Below are positions 43,546 to 53,070 of a stretch of 64,000 nucleotides of DNA, one piece after another. The position numbers were made by a program, and so were the translations under genes. Source of the stretch: Lachnospiraceae bacterium. Its GTDB lineage: Bacteria; Bacillota; Clostridia; Lachnospirales; Lachnospiraceae. Positions within the stretch are counted from its first letter, which is position 1, and every line of letters starts with the position of its first letter. The notes under the pieces were generated by a model that was not told the DNA's origin, did not search any database, and saw only the letters and a program-made list of their open reading frames with translations. Where the stretch lies: contig JAIEAP010000030.1 of assembly GCA_029071325.1 (NCBI GenBank), positions 62,001 to 126,000 of the forward strand. The letters run 5' to 3'.

Positions 43546-44640
43546 TTATATGCGCCGGTATCTTTCTAAAATCTGCGCTTTTCTTTCCTGCAGATCCTTC
43601 GCTGCTTCGGTGATGACCTCGACTGCCAGTTCTGTCACACAAGTATCTTTCAGAAATTGAATCTCATCTTCTCCCCACTCTTCATAACGGCTCAAAACAT
43701 CCTCCACATTATGGTAATGTGCGATCAGTTCCGGAAGCTCCTGCCGATAAGAAAGCATTCCTCTCAGCTTGTGGTGTTCTTCCAACTCACAAATATGTAA
43801 TATCTGCTCTATCACCGGTATCTCCTGACTCAGATCCGAATGTTTCAATTCTATATCCGGGCGGACTTTCAATATTTCATAAAACATTTGTCTCGCTTCC
43901 GTAATTCTTCCCATTTTGATCAACTGCCCCATTGCCAGCTTAAATTCTCTCGTCTCGGCCTTTTCCTCCGATATACCCACCGGACACTCATATGCCCGCA
44001 GTCCCCGGGCTGTAATCCAGACCAAAAGTAACTGCTCCGAGAGAAAACCAAATACACGCTTGTGATAATCGTCATAACCGCTTACATCAATGCGCTTCTG
44101 CAATTCAAACAAAATAGGGAACAGCCACTGACAATACGCATCGTATGTGTCTCTTGGCGCTACCATCAAATTGCCAAAATAATGCTTATTTCCATCCATA
44201 ACATGGCAAAATACCGGATAATCTTCCGGATACAGTTCCTGAATTACTTTGCCTTCCTCCTCCAGATCCGCCCTGTTTTGTGATCTCGCATAATAATCCC
44301 AGTAGTTTCCCTTGGCATACATTGCCTTTGAGGTCACGATATCATATTTTGATAATATTCCCTCATAGTCAGCTTCCGTCAGGATCTGCCACTTTTCATC
44401 TATAAAAAAGCGTCTGTAATGACAAATTCCAATATTCTCTTTTCCTTCATAATTTTTCCATATCCAATAGAGTCCCGTTAATTCTCCATAATAGCAATTA
44501 AGGGACGATATGTTATCCCCGGTATCATCTCCCAGGTATCCCAAATCCACGCTTCCGGCTCTGCCGACATGCAAAGGCACATAGATCTTGTCATCCGGCT
44601 TTGCAAACTTTTTGTGCGTCATTGTAAAAACAGTTGTCAT
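43546..44640 (-). CDS. DUF4422 glycosyltransferase-like protein with C-terminal extension
   Basis: A 364-residue member of the DUF4422 family: FTMTHKKFAKPDDKIYVPLHVGRAG at the start, DDTGDNISSLNCYYGELTGLYWIWKN, ICHYRRFF, and NLMVAPRDTYDAYCQWLFPILFELQ. It carries about 130 further helical residues not found in the 37300 relative. Follows the 44649 gene by eight bases, so it is probably co-transcribed, and ends at a terminator. Confidence 0.86.
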   Translation of the reverse strand: MTTVFTMTHKKFAKPDDKIYVPLHVGRAGSVDLGYLGDDTGDNISSLNCYYGELTGLYWIWKNYEGKENIGICHYRRFFIDEKWQILTEADYEGILSKYDIVTSKAMYAKGNYWDYYARSQNRADLEEEGKVIQELYPEDYPVFCHVMDGNKHYFGNLMVAPRDTYDAYCQWLFPILFELQKRIDVSGYDDYHKRVFGFLSEQLLLVWITARGLRAYECPVGISEEKAETREFKLAMGQLIKMGRITEARQMFYEILKVRPDIELKHSDLSQEIPVIEQILHICELEEHHKLRGMLSYRQELPELIAHYHNVEDVLSRYEEWGEDEIQFLKDTCVTELAVEVITEAAKDLQERKAQILERYRRI

Positions 44641-44648
44641 TTTCTATC

Positions 44649-45023
44649 CTACGCTTCTGCCTGTGCAATGCCTGCAGCAATCGCCTCCAACCGTTCAAAA
44701 AACGGAATTACCTTTGTCTCAAACATTGCTGCAAGTCCGGCGTCATCCTTTGCCTGATATGTATCGCTGAACGCCACAAATAGGTCATTGGCTTCCGCTT
44801 TGTCAATCTGAACCGACTTCTCATTTACAAGCTCCAGCGTTCCGTTTAACACCTGAATCTCCCAATTCATTCCGTTTACGATTGCCTGCATATATTCATC
44901 CGTATCCGGCTGCCGGTTACCGTTTAACTCCGATACAACCGATTTCATTGCCCCAATCAGTCTCGGGCTATATTCCACTAACGCCTGTAATGCTTCCACC
45001 TGTTCTGCTCTGTTATCTTCCAT
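44649..45023 (-). CDS. Small helical protein of unknown function
   Basis: A 124-residue acidic, helical protein (EQVEALQALVEYSPRLIG, AMFETKVIPFFERLEAIAAG), with no signal peptide or transmembrane part. I do not recognise it. It is the first gene after the possible motility-sigma promoter at 45079-45105 and directly precedes the DUF4422 gene. Its form would suit a chaperone or an export-related factor, but that is a guess. Confidence 0.65.
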   Translation of the reverse strand: MEDNRAEQVEALQALVEYSPRLIGAMKSVVSELNGNRQPDTDEYMQAIVNGMNWEIQVLNGTLELVNEKSVQIDKAEANDLFVAFSDTYQAKDDAGLAAMFETKVIPFFERLEAIAAGIAQAEA

Positions 45024-45078
45024 GATATTTCACCTTGCCTTGCGGCATCCTTCCTTAGAATATATTACTCTGATGGTT

Positions 45079-45105
45079 ATATCGGTCAATTTTGCGTTTT
45101 TTTCA
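45079..45105 (-). promoter_or_regulatory. Possible motility-sigma promoter
   Basis: Minus strand CCGATAT (45079-45085) with TGAA 16 bases upstream (45102-45105). The -10 box is perfect and the -35 has one mismatch to TAAA. It stands between the 45122 gene and the 44649-43546 pair. Confidence 0.45.
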
Positions 45106-45121
45106 AGGACATTTTCACATT

Positions 45122-46714
45122 TTAGTTTCCATCCCCTGCATTTTCATGTGTCCTCCGTACAAATTCCCTGCGCTCCACCTCATGCATGATCCGAACAAAT
45201 TCTCCGTCAGAATCCAGCAGCACCTCCGCGCGCTTCCTCGCCAACTCCGACATATGTCCATAGAACTCCTGATCCTTACGATAGCGTAGAATCTGCTCTC
45301 GCATCTCATTATAATCACGGACGCAAAACGCTTCTCCAGCATTGACAGATACATCACCAAATGCAGTCGTGACCACGGGAACCCCCTTGCTCATCGCTTC
45401 AACACAAGAAGTTCCTCCCCCTCTTCGATGAGGATTCACATATAGATCATATTGCCTGCAAAGCGCCAGGGTATCCTTCTGGAATCCCAGGAGTCTGCTG
45501 TGTTTGGCCAATACCGGATAACGGATCAGCCTCGCTTCATATTCCTTATCTAACCCGACAAATATGACAAATGTGCCATCATTGATCACACTCTCCAGCA
45601 TAGTCAGAAACTCATCCGTCACTTCATCATCCAGCCTGCCCCCTACCACAGCCATGACAAACGCATCACTTGGTATCTGCCAATCCTGTCTGGATGCAAC
45701 CTCTGTCTCTTCCCTTAAATCTGAAGTAAAGACGCCCTCTATCACACTGTCCTCTGTCTTACCTCTTCGTTTCAAAAAGGTACGGTCATAATCCTCTATC
45801 GGCCGTCCAAGCGTCTGGTAACGCATTAAAGTCGGCGCCAATGTGCTTGGAAATGTTCCCACTGCCAGAGTCGGAACCAGTTTCCTGCACATATTTGCAA
45901 AAATACTGTTTGCCCCGATGGATATCACCATACACGGCTTCAGACGAATCACCTGTGTCAGCAATGCGCGATATTCCTCTATGTCCGGCATAATCTGTTC
46001 ACATTGATAAAATGGAATTCTGATTCCTTTCCACATCTGCTTTTCATATGATAAGAATTTTTTAAGATACATACCTAGTTTTGCCTTATACCATGGCACC
46101 ATACCTACGCCGCTGGTCATCTCTGCTGTGTTGATCAATAATACTTTTTTCCCCATTTGGCGAATCAACGTCGCACATCTGCCCAAAGTTATCTTCGTCG
46201 GTCCATGCTCTATTGCTATCAGCTGAGATGTTACAACCACCACCAGATTCTGATTTCTCTCATCAAACGGAATCTCCGTCAACTCCATCCCTGTTCTCTG
46301 CTCAAAATTCTCGCAGACCCACTCCATCAATTCCTCCATTGCCACGGTATTATCCATACTATTCATCTCGGAATGACGGAAAATCAGATTACTGGCCTGC
46401 GCCAAAATAAAGGATTTATTGTATACGGTGAGACCGGTACATCCCCTAACCTTAATCAGAAAATCATACATCGCCTCCGGCTGGAAATCAATCTGCAATG
46501 CAGCAGACTGTAAATATACCCAAGACAGCGCCTTTGACTCGTCACATAGGCTGCGAAGCAGATTTGCGGCTGCCACCCTCTCTTGCTCCGGTTCGTCCTG
46601 CATTTTCTGCACATACTCTGTTATGTACGCTCCCATCTGACTCGAGACATGATCTTCATACATCTCCAGCTCTTTATTCATTTTCTGTATCAACAACTCA
46701 AGCTCCGGCTTCAT
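45122..46714 (-). CDS. GT-B glycosyltransferase (group 1-like)
   Basis: A 530-residue protein. The C-terminal ~200 residues are a GT4-like donor domain (MAVVGGRLDDEVTDEFL, NPHRRGGGTSCVEAMSKGVPVVTTAFGDVS). The N-terminal ~330 residues hold helices and a Rossmann-like acceptor domain (LVVVVTSQLIAIEHGPTK, KVLLINTAEMTSG). The ATG at 46714 follows GAGGAG; the longer frame start has no site and overlaps the upstream stop. Likely a retaining transferase in the glycan cluster. Confidence 0.82.
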   Translation of the reverse strand: MKPELELLIQKMNKELEMYEDHVSSQMGAYITEYVQKMQDEPEQERVAAANLLRSLCDESKALSWVYLQSAALQIDFQPEAMYDFLIKVRGCTGLTVYNKSFILAQASNLIFRHSEMNSMDNTVAMEELMEWVCENFEQRTGMELTEIPFDERNQNLVVVVTSQLIAIEHGPTKITLGRCATLIRQMGKKVLLINTAEMTSGVGMVPWYKAKLGMYLKKFLSYEKQMWKGIRIPFYQCEQIMPDIEEYRALLTQVIRLKPCMVISIGANSIFANMCRKLVPTLAVGTFPSTLAPTLMRYQTLGRPIEDYDRTFLKRRGKTEDSVIEGVFTSDLREETEVASRQDWQIPSDAFVMAVVGGRLDDEVTDEFLTMLESVINDGTFVIFVGLDKEYEARLIRYPVLAKHSRLLGFQKDTLALCRQYDLYVNPHRRGGGTSCVEAMSKGVPVVTTAFGDVSVNAGEAFCVRDYNEMREQILRYRKDQEFYGHMSELARKRAEVLLDSDGEFVRIMHEVERREFVRRTHENAGDGN

Positions 46715-46728
46715 TTCCGTCTTCTCCT

Positions 46729-47952
46729 CTATTCTACTTTCAGCCCACTGTCTATCCATTCCGTCAGTTCCGCTGCTCTCTGTTTCCAGGTGTGTTCCGC
46801 CGCCGCCTTCGTATACGCCAGATCTGCCATGCGCTTTCGCTTCTCTTCATCTGACAGAATGCCCTGGACACGCTCCGGCAGACATGCAAGATGTTCCAGA
46901 TCGTACAGCAGCAGTTCCTCTCCGTCCTGGAAATGTTCCGCAAGATACCGGCTCCTGTCCGTGCATACTACACTGCCGCACAGCATACTGCCCGCAATCC
47001 GTTCCGTAAAACCATCCTTGTGCCATGCCATCACATTCAGAGAAATCCTGCTGCGTCTCAGTTCCCCGGGGCTTTCCTCCGGTGATACTGCCGGATGTAT
47101 GCGAAGACAAGGATGCTTTGCAAAGGGACTGCTTTGCCAACTGTCCCCATACACATCCAGCGCAATCCCCGCCTCCAAAAGTACCTGTACGACGCGCTCC
47201 CGGTAATAGGACATGATGCAGTAGATCATGGATTTCAATCCATCCATCACACCCAGGAATTCTTCATCACTGCATATGATTCCGGTCTGCTTCAACGCCT
47301 CCCGCAATGCGCGCTCCGCCGTCTCATTGGGAAACTTACGCATCCTGCCAAGGAACCGCGCCGCCAGATGCCGCACAAAAGGTTCACTTCCATAAACCGA
47401 GGGTAGATACTGCCGGTAATCCGTGTAAGTTCCGATAAATGCAACATCTATCGTTCTGTCTTCCCCCGACTCGTCAGGAGCCCCAGTGTCATTTCTCCAG
47501 CCCTGCCCCACGGCGGCGGCTTCACTTCCGGCAGGCTGCAGAATATGCACGCCTGCCGCCTTCGGATAATACCGCGTAATAAAGGCTGCATAATCCCGGT
47601 CATGGGTCAGAATGTAGCAATCCTTCGGCAGATTTCTGTAATGATGATTCATCCATATGGGATGGTCAAACTGGAAATTTAGTTTCGGTCCCTCCATAAG
47701 GTCGTGAAGATACACCCCCGCCTTCGGCAGATAGATATCAAATAAATAACTCTGAAAACCTATGATGGCTCGAAACCGTCTGCCCACATAAGCAGACAAT
47801 CCTGCCTCTCCCTGCTCCGACACATTATAATATTCTACCGGCTCTCCACGCTCCGACAGGGCATTTCCCAACTGCAAGGCAAAATCATCCAATACATGAT
47901 AGCAGATGTCGCTGCCCAGATAGATCAAATACGGTTCCTTTTCTCCCATCAT
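46729..47952 (-). CDS. CgeB-like glycosyltransferase
   Basis: A 407-residue protein of the CgeB/GT1_2 type: YLIYLGSDICYHVLDDFA at the start, IDVAFIGTYTDYR near residue 170, SYYRERVVQVLLEAGI, LNVMAWHKDGFTERIAGSML and a C-terminal HTWKQRAAEL. It resembles the second half of the GT8-CgeB fusion at 37989, which shares SYYRERxVQxL and a WxKDGxxxR block. It is followed by the 45122 transferase across 14 bases. Confidence 0.85.
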   Translation of the reverse strand: MMGEKEPYLIYLGSDICYHVLDDFALQLGNALSERGEPVEYYNVSEQGEAGLSAYVGRRFRAIIGFQSYLFDIYLPKAGVYLHDLMEGPKLNFQFDHPIWMNHHYRNLPKDCYILTHDRDYAAFITRYYPKAAGVHILQPAGSEAAAVGQGWRNDTGAPDESGEDRTIDVAFIGTYTDYRQYLPSVYGSEPFVRHLAARFLGRMRKFPNETAERALREALKQTGIICSDEEFLGVMDGLKSMIYCIMSYYRERVVQVLLEAGIALDVYGDSWQSSPFAKHPCLRIHPAVSPEESPGELRRSRISLNVMAWHKDGFTERIAGSMLCGSVVCTDRSRYLAEHFQDGEELLLYDLEHLACLPERVQGILSDEEKRKRMADLAYTKAAAEHTWKQRAAELTEWIDSGLKVE

Positions 47953-47954
47953 TC

Positions 47955-49013
47955 CTACTGTGCTCCAGTCTTCTTCTCCAGCATATCCCAGGTCAGTACC
48001 GTATCCTCCGCAAGGTCTGTCTTAACCCTGCATCCTGCCGCCGCCTGCATATCACATGGTGAAATACCGGTTCCCGGACGCTTGGCAGTCAGATCCTCCT
48101 CCGTCAGCACCTCTCCCGCCTTCTTGTCCCGGGTCAGCACCAGAGAGCGTCTTGCTTCCCGGCGCGGAACCTCCTCGCAGGGCAGTACCGTCTTCTCGCT
48201 GCTGCCTGACACCTGGCAGATCAATTCGAAGTTTTCAATTGCCTTCCGAAAATCTTCCGGGTCCCCTGCGTGATAGTGGTCATTTCCCTGCAATGTCTTA
48301 TCCAGTGTAAAATGCTTCTCTATGATTTCCGCACCATAGAGGAACGCCGTAGACAGGATGGTCATATGCTCATCCGGCAATGTATGGTCGCTGTAACCTA
48401 TCTTCAGATCCGGGAATTTCTCTTTCAATGTTCGGATCACAGCCAGGTTAGCGTCGCTGTTCTTCGTGGGATACGACAGCACACAGTGCAGCAGGGCTAT
48501 CTCAGGGCATCCTTCCTCCCGCATGGCACGGACCGCATCCTCAATCTCCGGCAGATAAGACGCACCCACCGACAGATAGATCGGCTTGCCCTTTCTGGCA
48601 ATATGACGGATAAATGGCGTATTGCTCAGATCGGAAGAAGAAATCTTATACGCCTTCATCAGCGGTTCCAGATAATCTGCGGATGCGTAATCAAAGGGTG
48701 TTGACATAAAGTCAATCCCCACCTTCTCACAGTGGGCGCACAATGCCTCATATTCCTCCCTGTTAAACCCATCAAACTTCGTAAAGAGCTCATACTGGGA
48801 CTGGGTGGGCTCCTTTGTGGTATCCCAATACGCCGGCGAATGTACAGATGCGATGGTATTCGCCTTGTAGGACTGGAATTTTACCGCGTCGATACCCGCT
48901 CTCTTTGCCTCGTCAATGTACTTCTTTGCGGCTTCCAGCGGCGTAATTCCCTCCACCTTTGCTGTGTCATAGAAATTTACGCCCAGTTCTGCAATTACAT
49001 ATGGTTTCTTCAT
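47955..49013 (-). CDS. neuB: Nonulosonic acid synthase (NeuB/LegI/PseI family)
   Basis: A 352-residue NeuB-family enzyme with C-terminal SAF domain. Barrel motifs: VIAELGVNFYD, AVKFQSYKA, STPFDYAS, KISSSDL and EKHFTLDK; SAF block RRSLVLTRDKKAGEVLT. These condense phosphoenolpyruvate with a hexose to give a nine-carbon sialic-type sugar; which one (legionaminic, pseudaminic or sialic) cannot be told. ATG at 49013 follows AGGAG. NeuA-PseG lies two genes upstream and the Maf-type transferase is nearby, so the sugar is probably destined for flagellin. Confidence 0.9.
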   Translation of the reverse strand: MKKPYVIAELGVNFYDTAKVEGITPLEAAKKYIDEAKRAGIDAVKFQSYKANTIASVHSPAYWDTTKEPTQSQYELFTKFDGFNREEYEALCAHCEKVGIDFMSTPFDYASADYLEPLMKAYKISSSDLSNTPFIRHIARKGKPIYLSVGASYLPEIEDAVRAMREEGCPEIALLHCVLSYPTKNSDANLAVIRTLKEKFPDLKIGYSDHTLPDEHMTILSTAFLYGAEIIEKHFTLDKTLQGNDHYHAGDPEDFRKAIENFELICQVSGSSEKTVLPCEEVPRREARRSLVLTRDKKAGEVLTEEDLTAKRPGTGISPCDMQAAAGCRVKTDLAEDTVLTWDMLEKKTGAQ

Positions 49014-49032
49014 AGCCTCTCCTTCCTTATTT

Positions 49033-50118
49033 CTACACATATTTTTGTATACTGCCTACATGATCCAGCATCCGGTCAAAATAGCTGTTCATCATACGGA
49101 ACGCCCCCTCTATGGGCACATAGCGATTCGCCGCCAGATTCAGAAGATAATCTTCCAGTTCCAAGCATACATTCCTCTGGAGTTGCAATTGCCATGTATC
49201 GTTTATCCTTGTGAGCATGTGTGCTCTGATATGGTGCAGTCCCAATGCATCATTCACACCCTCTCCTCTGGAATCCTCTTCTATCAGCACCGACAGCTTC
49301 CGCTGGCTCAGCGCATAGATATGGGCATGCACCCGGAACCCCACATGAAGATCGCAGTCGTCATACACGAAGAATCCTTCTGCCGAACCGGAAATATCCA
49401 CCAGACGGATTCCTCTTCCTGCCAGAATGCTCTCCATACTGGGCTCCATCTCCGGTATCCCTCTATGGCAGACATAGACGATTTCTGCATTTGGGAAAAA
49501 ATCTCGCAGGAATTCTGCCACCTGGAAGGTCTGATCCAGATTCTCTATGTTGCCACAATCTGAAATACAGATTTTTTTCACTTCCGTCAACGCTTTCCCA
49601 GTATAAGATACCTGCCTTACTTTCCCGATATCATACCATGCAGGACACCCCGTCATCAATGCACTGCCAAATCCATTATTACGCAGCACATTAGCCGAAT
49701 AAAAATCACGGCAGCCCAAAATGTTGGTATCCTTAGACACTCTTGTCAACAGGCTTTGCATCTTCTCACTAAACTGCATCGTATAGACAATCGACGGATC
49801 ACCTGACAGTCCCCACCAGCCCATTCCCATCATCATAATGGGAACCTTGATTTTATTCAGATCGCCGTGCAGGGAAATCTCACTATCCCCATAGAACCGA
49901 TTCTGATATCCCGGACCGCCGGCAATGATCAGAATATCCTGATCATTGATCTCATCCACATGAAGTTCCAGGTTCTCGTTGCGGTACACTTCCGTTATCT
50001 CACACTGCGGATAGCAATACCGCAGCAGCTCTATGCTCCTATTTTTGATCAGGAAATCTCCTGCATTGATCTTAGCGCCGTGCATCAACGCAATTTTTAT
50101 CCGCTTAGCTGATATCAT
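49033..50118 (-). CDS. Polysaccharide pyruvyl transferase family protein
   Basis: A 361-residue protein: IKIALMHGAKINAGDFLIKNR near the start, ILIIAGGPGYQ, NILGCRDFYSANVLRNNG and DLHVGFRVHAHIYALSQ. The third such gene in the window. It sits between nonulosonic acid genes (NeuA-PseG upstream, NeuB downstream), so it may act on a nonulosonate-containing glycan or have another role within the family. Confidence 0.84.
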   Translation of the reverse strand: MISAKRIKIALMHGAKINAGDFLIKNRSIELLRYCYPQCEITEVYRNENLELHVDEINDQDILIIAGGPGYQNRFYGDSEISLHGDLNKIKVPIMMMGMGWWGLSGDPSIVYTMQFSEKMQSLLTRVSKDTNILGCRDFYSANVLRNNGFGSALMTGCPAWYDIGKVRQVSYTGKALTEVKKICISDCGNIENLDQTFQVAEFLRDFFPNAEIVYVCHRGIPEMEPSMESILAGRGIRLVDISGSAEGFFVYDDCDLHVGFRVHAHIYALSQRKLSVLIEEDSRGEGVNDALGLHHIRAHMLTRINDTWQLQLQRNVCLELEDYLLNLAANRYVPIEGAFRMMNSYFDRMLDHVGSIQKYV

Positions 50119-50139
50119 TACTTCCTTCTCCCTTCTGGA

Positions 50140-51765
50140 TTAATCCTGCAGGATCAACCCTATGACGCGGTCAATTCCCTTTTTCAGATTGTGCCGCAGC
50201 ATCAGCTCCCGCATCTCGCTGCGTATCTGGGGCGTATCTAACAGAAATCTTAACGTGTGCTCGATGGTCTCGTCACTGACTCGGCTTCCAAGTCCCAGAT
50301 TCAAGAATCCGTTATTCATCTGGGCAAAGGTATGACGCATTTCCCGTTCATTCTGCGCCAGCACAATGGCAGGCACTCCCATGGCAGCAAGCTCATATAC
50401 CGTCCTGCCCTGAGAGGTAAATGCAATCTCCGAAGCCGCAAAAATTTCACTGATGCGTTTCACATTCTGCTCCACAACGATTCCCTGCTCCGGCCGGTGT
50501 TCTATGCCGTTCCCCCCAAGATCATATCCGCTTCCTGCAATAAAATGAAAAACAATGTCCGGATAATCCTCATGTATCCTGCCTGCCAGGTCATAAATCC
50601 TCCGTGTAAAATTCGATGGATCTGTCCCCCCGAAAATGACTGCAATCTGCTTCACACGCTCCCTGTATACACCGGGCTGCGCCAGTTCGAATTCATCCCG
50701 CAGGCACACATAATCTGCCCCCCAGTAATAGCTCTCTCCGGGGCGCTCATCCTCATAGAGAGCATTGATCACCGCATCCGCATAGCGGGCTCCGGCGCCC
50801 ACATCCTCAATGGTAACCACACGTCTGACCCTTTTCTTTAACTCCTTCATATATTCCTTTTCGGTGTCCAGACAGTCATTTACCACCACGTCCGGCTTCC
50901 ACTCCTCCAGGAATCCATAGAAATCCTCTTCCCGTTCGATCACATGGAGGGGCATATGAGCCTCTTCCAGCTTTCGGATTCCCTCCGCATGACGGCGCAG
51001 GCTGACAAACATAATCTCATGTCCGGTCAGATGATAGGCAAGCGTCAGACAATGATAAATATGCCCCATTCCCCGTTCCTTATATCCGTCTGCCCGAAAC
51101 ACAATCCGTTTTTTATTTAATGCATGTTCACAGAGAACCCAGTCTTCTCTGTTATCTATATCGACTGCCTCTTCTTCCGGCATCTCATAGACGCTGACCT
51201 TCTGCCCAATGCGCCCGCTTTCTGTCACGCACGCTCTTCTGGTAATAAGAAATGCCCCTGTTTCCAGATAATTGGGAGGCAATTGCTGACGGTTCAGCCG
51301 CTTTTCATAATTTGGCACACACACACCATCCCGCATGGTCCAGGACAGATGCGGCGCATTGACCGCACTGATATAGGTGTCCCACTCCGAATCCAAAAAG
51401 CTCTCCATGGCACTGTCAAGCGTCTGCACTGACAGCAGCGGAGAAGTCGCCTGCAGCGTAACCACCACATCATAGATACAGTTCTTCCGCTGCTCCATGC
51501 GGCACACTGCATCGTATATCACAGGATCCAGGGTCACAGCATCCTGTGCCAGGGCAGAATCCCTGTCCATCACCTCTGCCCCGCAGTTTTCCGCAATCCT
51601 CATAATCTCTTCATCATCGGAACTGACCACGACATCATCAATCCACCTGCACTTCATGGCATTATGGATCGAATAGGCAATCAACGGCTTCCCCTTCATC
51701 AGCCGCACGTTCTTCCGGGGAATGCCCTTAGAGCCTCCTCTTGCCGGTATCACTGCTAAAACCAT
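50140..51765 (-). CDS. pseG: Fusion of CMP-nonulosonate synthetase and PseG-type UDP-sugar hydrolase
   Basis: A 541-residue fusion. Residues ~1-225 are a NeuA-type CMP-nonulosonate synthetase (VIPARGGSKGIPRKNV, VVSSDDEEIM, TLQATSPLL, DIDNREDW). From ~230 on is a PseG-like GT-B hydrolase (IVFRADGYKERGMGHIYHCL with the GMGH catalytic His, IAVIFGGTDPSNFT, FTSQGRTVYELAAMGVPAIV). PseG removes UDP from the 2,4-diacetamido sugar before NeuB acts, so the fusion joins steps before and after condensation. ATG at 51765 follows AGGAG. Confidence 0.9.
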   Translation of the reverse strand: MVLAVIPARGGSKGIPRKNVRLMKGKPLIAYSIHNAMKCRWIDDVVVSSDDEEIMRIAENCGAEVMDRDSALAQDAVTLDPVIYDAVCRMEQRKNCIYDVVVTLQATSPLLSVQTLDSAMESFLDSEWDTYISAVNAPHLSWTMRDGVCVPNYEKRLNRQQLPPNYLETGAFLITRRACVTESGRIGQKVSVYEMPEEEAVDIDNREDWVLCEHALNKKRIVFRADGYKERGMGHIYHCLTLAYHLTGHEIMFVSLRRHAEGIRKLEEAHMPLHVIEREEDFYGFLEEWKPDVVVNDCLDTEKEYMKELKKRVRRVVTIEDVGAGARYADAVINALYEDERPGESYYWGADYVCLRDEFELAQPGVYRERVKQIAVIFGGTDPSNFTRRIYDLAGRIHEDYPDIVFHFIAGSGYDLGGNGIEHRPEQGIVVEQNVKRISEIFAASEIAFTSQGRTVYELAAMGVPAIVLAQNEREMRHTFAQMNNGFLNLGLGSRVSDETIEHTLRFLLDTPQIRSEMRELMLRHNLKKGIDRVIGLILQD

Positions 51766-51787
51766 CGCTTTTCTCCTTTCGTGCCGC

Positions 51788-51836
51788 TTGCATAAATCTA
51801 TATACTTACTATATAATATTTTCATAAGACAAGCAA
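51788..51836. promoter_or_regulatory. Overlapping divergent promoters
   Basis: Minus strand: TTGCTT (51831-51836), 17 bases, TATAGT (51808-51813), for the NeuA-PseG gene. Plus strand: TTGCAT (51788-51793), 18 bases, TATAAT (51812-51817), for the CgeB-like pair. The two -10 boxes share bases 51812-51813, so the promoters should exclude each other. Confidence 0.65.
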
Positions 51837-51878
51837 GAATAAGTGCTGTTTACTGCTATAGATGACAAGGAGCCCCCT

Positions 51879-53054
51879 ATGAAATTTCTTTTTTACCGAT
51901 ACGGAAGCATCTGTGAACCAGATATGATCGATGCGCTGCAGGAACTGGGACATACCGTTCTGGAACTCACCATGGAAATTTCCAGAAAAGATATCCCCCC
52001 TCAGGAGATCGTGCGGACCGTCAGCGAGACGTTACTCCAGGACAATTTCGACGGCGTCTGGTCGGTCAATTATTATCCGGCGCTCTCGGAGATCTGCAAT
52101 ATTTTCCATATACGCTATATCTGCCAGACTGTAGATTCTCCCGTGATGGAGCTGTATTCCCACACACTGGCTAATCCGTGGAACCGCGTCTTCCTTTTTG
52201 ACCGGCAGCAGTATGATACCTTCCATTCCATAAATCCGGATCATATCCATCATCTTCCTCTTGCCGTCAATACCTCCCGGCTGGAACAGCTTTTTGATAC
52301 AGTTTCCCCAACACAGCGGGAGCGTTTTACCTCTGGTGTATCCTTTGTAGGATCGCTTTATACCGAGAAATGCCCCTATGACGCGCTGTCACAGGCAGAC
52401 AGCTATCTCACCGGTTATCTGGAAGGACTTATGGAAGCGCAGAGCAAAGTCTATGGATACTTTTTCCTTCCAGAACTTCTGACGGATGACATTATCAAGC
52501 GTTTTATGGCATCTATGCCGGACTATTACCTTCCGCCGGAACGCGCGTTGCGGGATGACCGGATGATCATTTCCCTGATGTACTTAGGGCCCAAGGTTAC
52601 CTCCATGGAACGGACGCGCTTACTGTCTGCACTGGGCAAATTGTCTCCGGTTGATCTCTACACCCGAAGCGATACCTCATCGCTTCCGGTTCGTAATCGG
52701 GGCGGTGTCAAGACTTTGACCGAAATGCCGCTGGTATTCTCAGGCAGTGGGATCAATCTCAATATGACTGCCAAATCCATCCGCAGCGGGATACCGCTCC
52801 GGGTCTTCGACATCCTGGGATGCGGCGGCTTTCTTCTAAGCAATTACCAGACGGAGCTTTTGGACTATTTTGTACCGGGAGAGGATCTGGATATCTATAC
52901 CTGCGAAGAAGAACTGCTGGACAAGACCGCTTACTATCTACAGCATGACGGACAGCGGCGTGAAATGGCACAGACTGCTCTGGAAAAAGTAAGGCGTGAG
53001 CACTCTTACCATACACGTATGGAACAGCTTCTTGCCCTGGCTTTTTCCAATTAA
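51879..53054 (+). CDS. CgeB-like glycosyltransferase (DUF3880 type)
   Basis: A 391-residue paralogue of the 4042 protein: MKFLFYRYGSICEPDMIDAL at the start, SVNYYPALSEICNIFHIRYI, VSFVGSLYTEKCPYD, NLNMTAKSIRSGIPLRVFD and GGFLLSNYQTELLDYF. ATG at 51879 follows AAGGAG. With the next gene it is a tandem pair, both followed by convergent Maf. Acceptor and sugar unknown. Confidence 0.85.
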   Translation: MKFLFYRYGSICEPDMIDALQELGHTVLELTMEISRKDIPPQEIVRTVSETLLQDNFDGVWSVNYYPALSEICNIFHIRYICQTVDSPVMELYSHTLANPWNRVFLFDRQQYDTFHSINPDHIHHLPLAVNTSRLEQLFDTVSPTQRERFTSGVSFVGSLYTEKCPYDALSQADSYLTGYLEGLMEAQSKVYGYFFLPELLTDDIIKRFMASMPDYYLPPERALRDDRMIISLMYLGPKVTSMERTRLLSALGKLSPVDLYTRSDTSSLPVRNRGGVKTLTEMPLVFSGSGINLNMTAKSIRSGIPLRVFDILGCGGFLLSNYQTELLDYFVPGEDLDIYTCEEELLDKTAYYLQHDGQRREMAQTALEKVRREHSYHTRMEQLLALAFSN

Positions 53055-53070
53055 TACAAGGAGGAATCCC

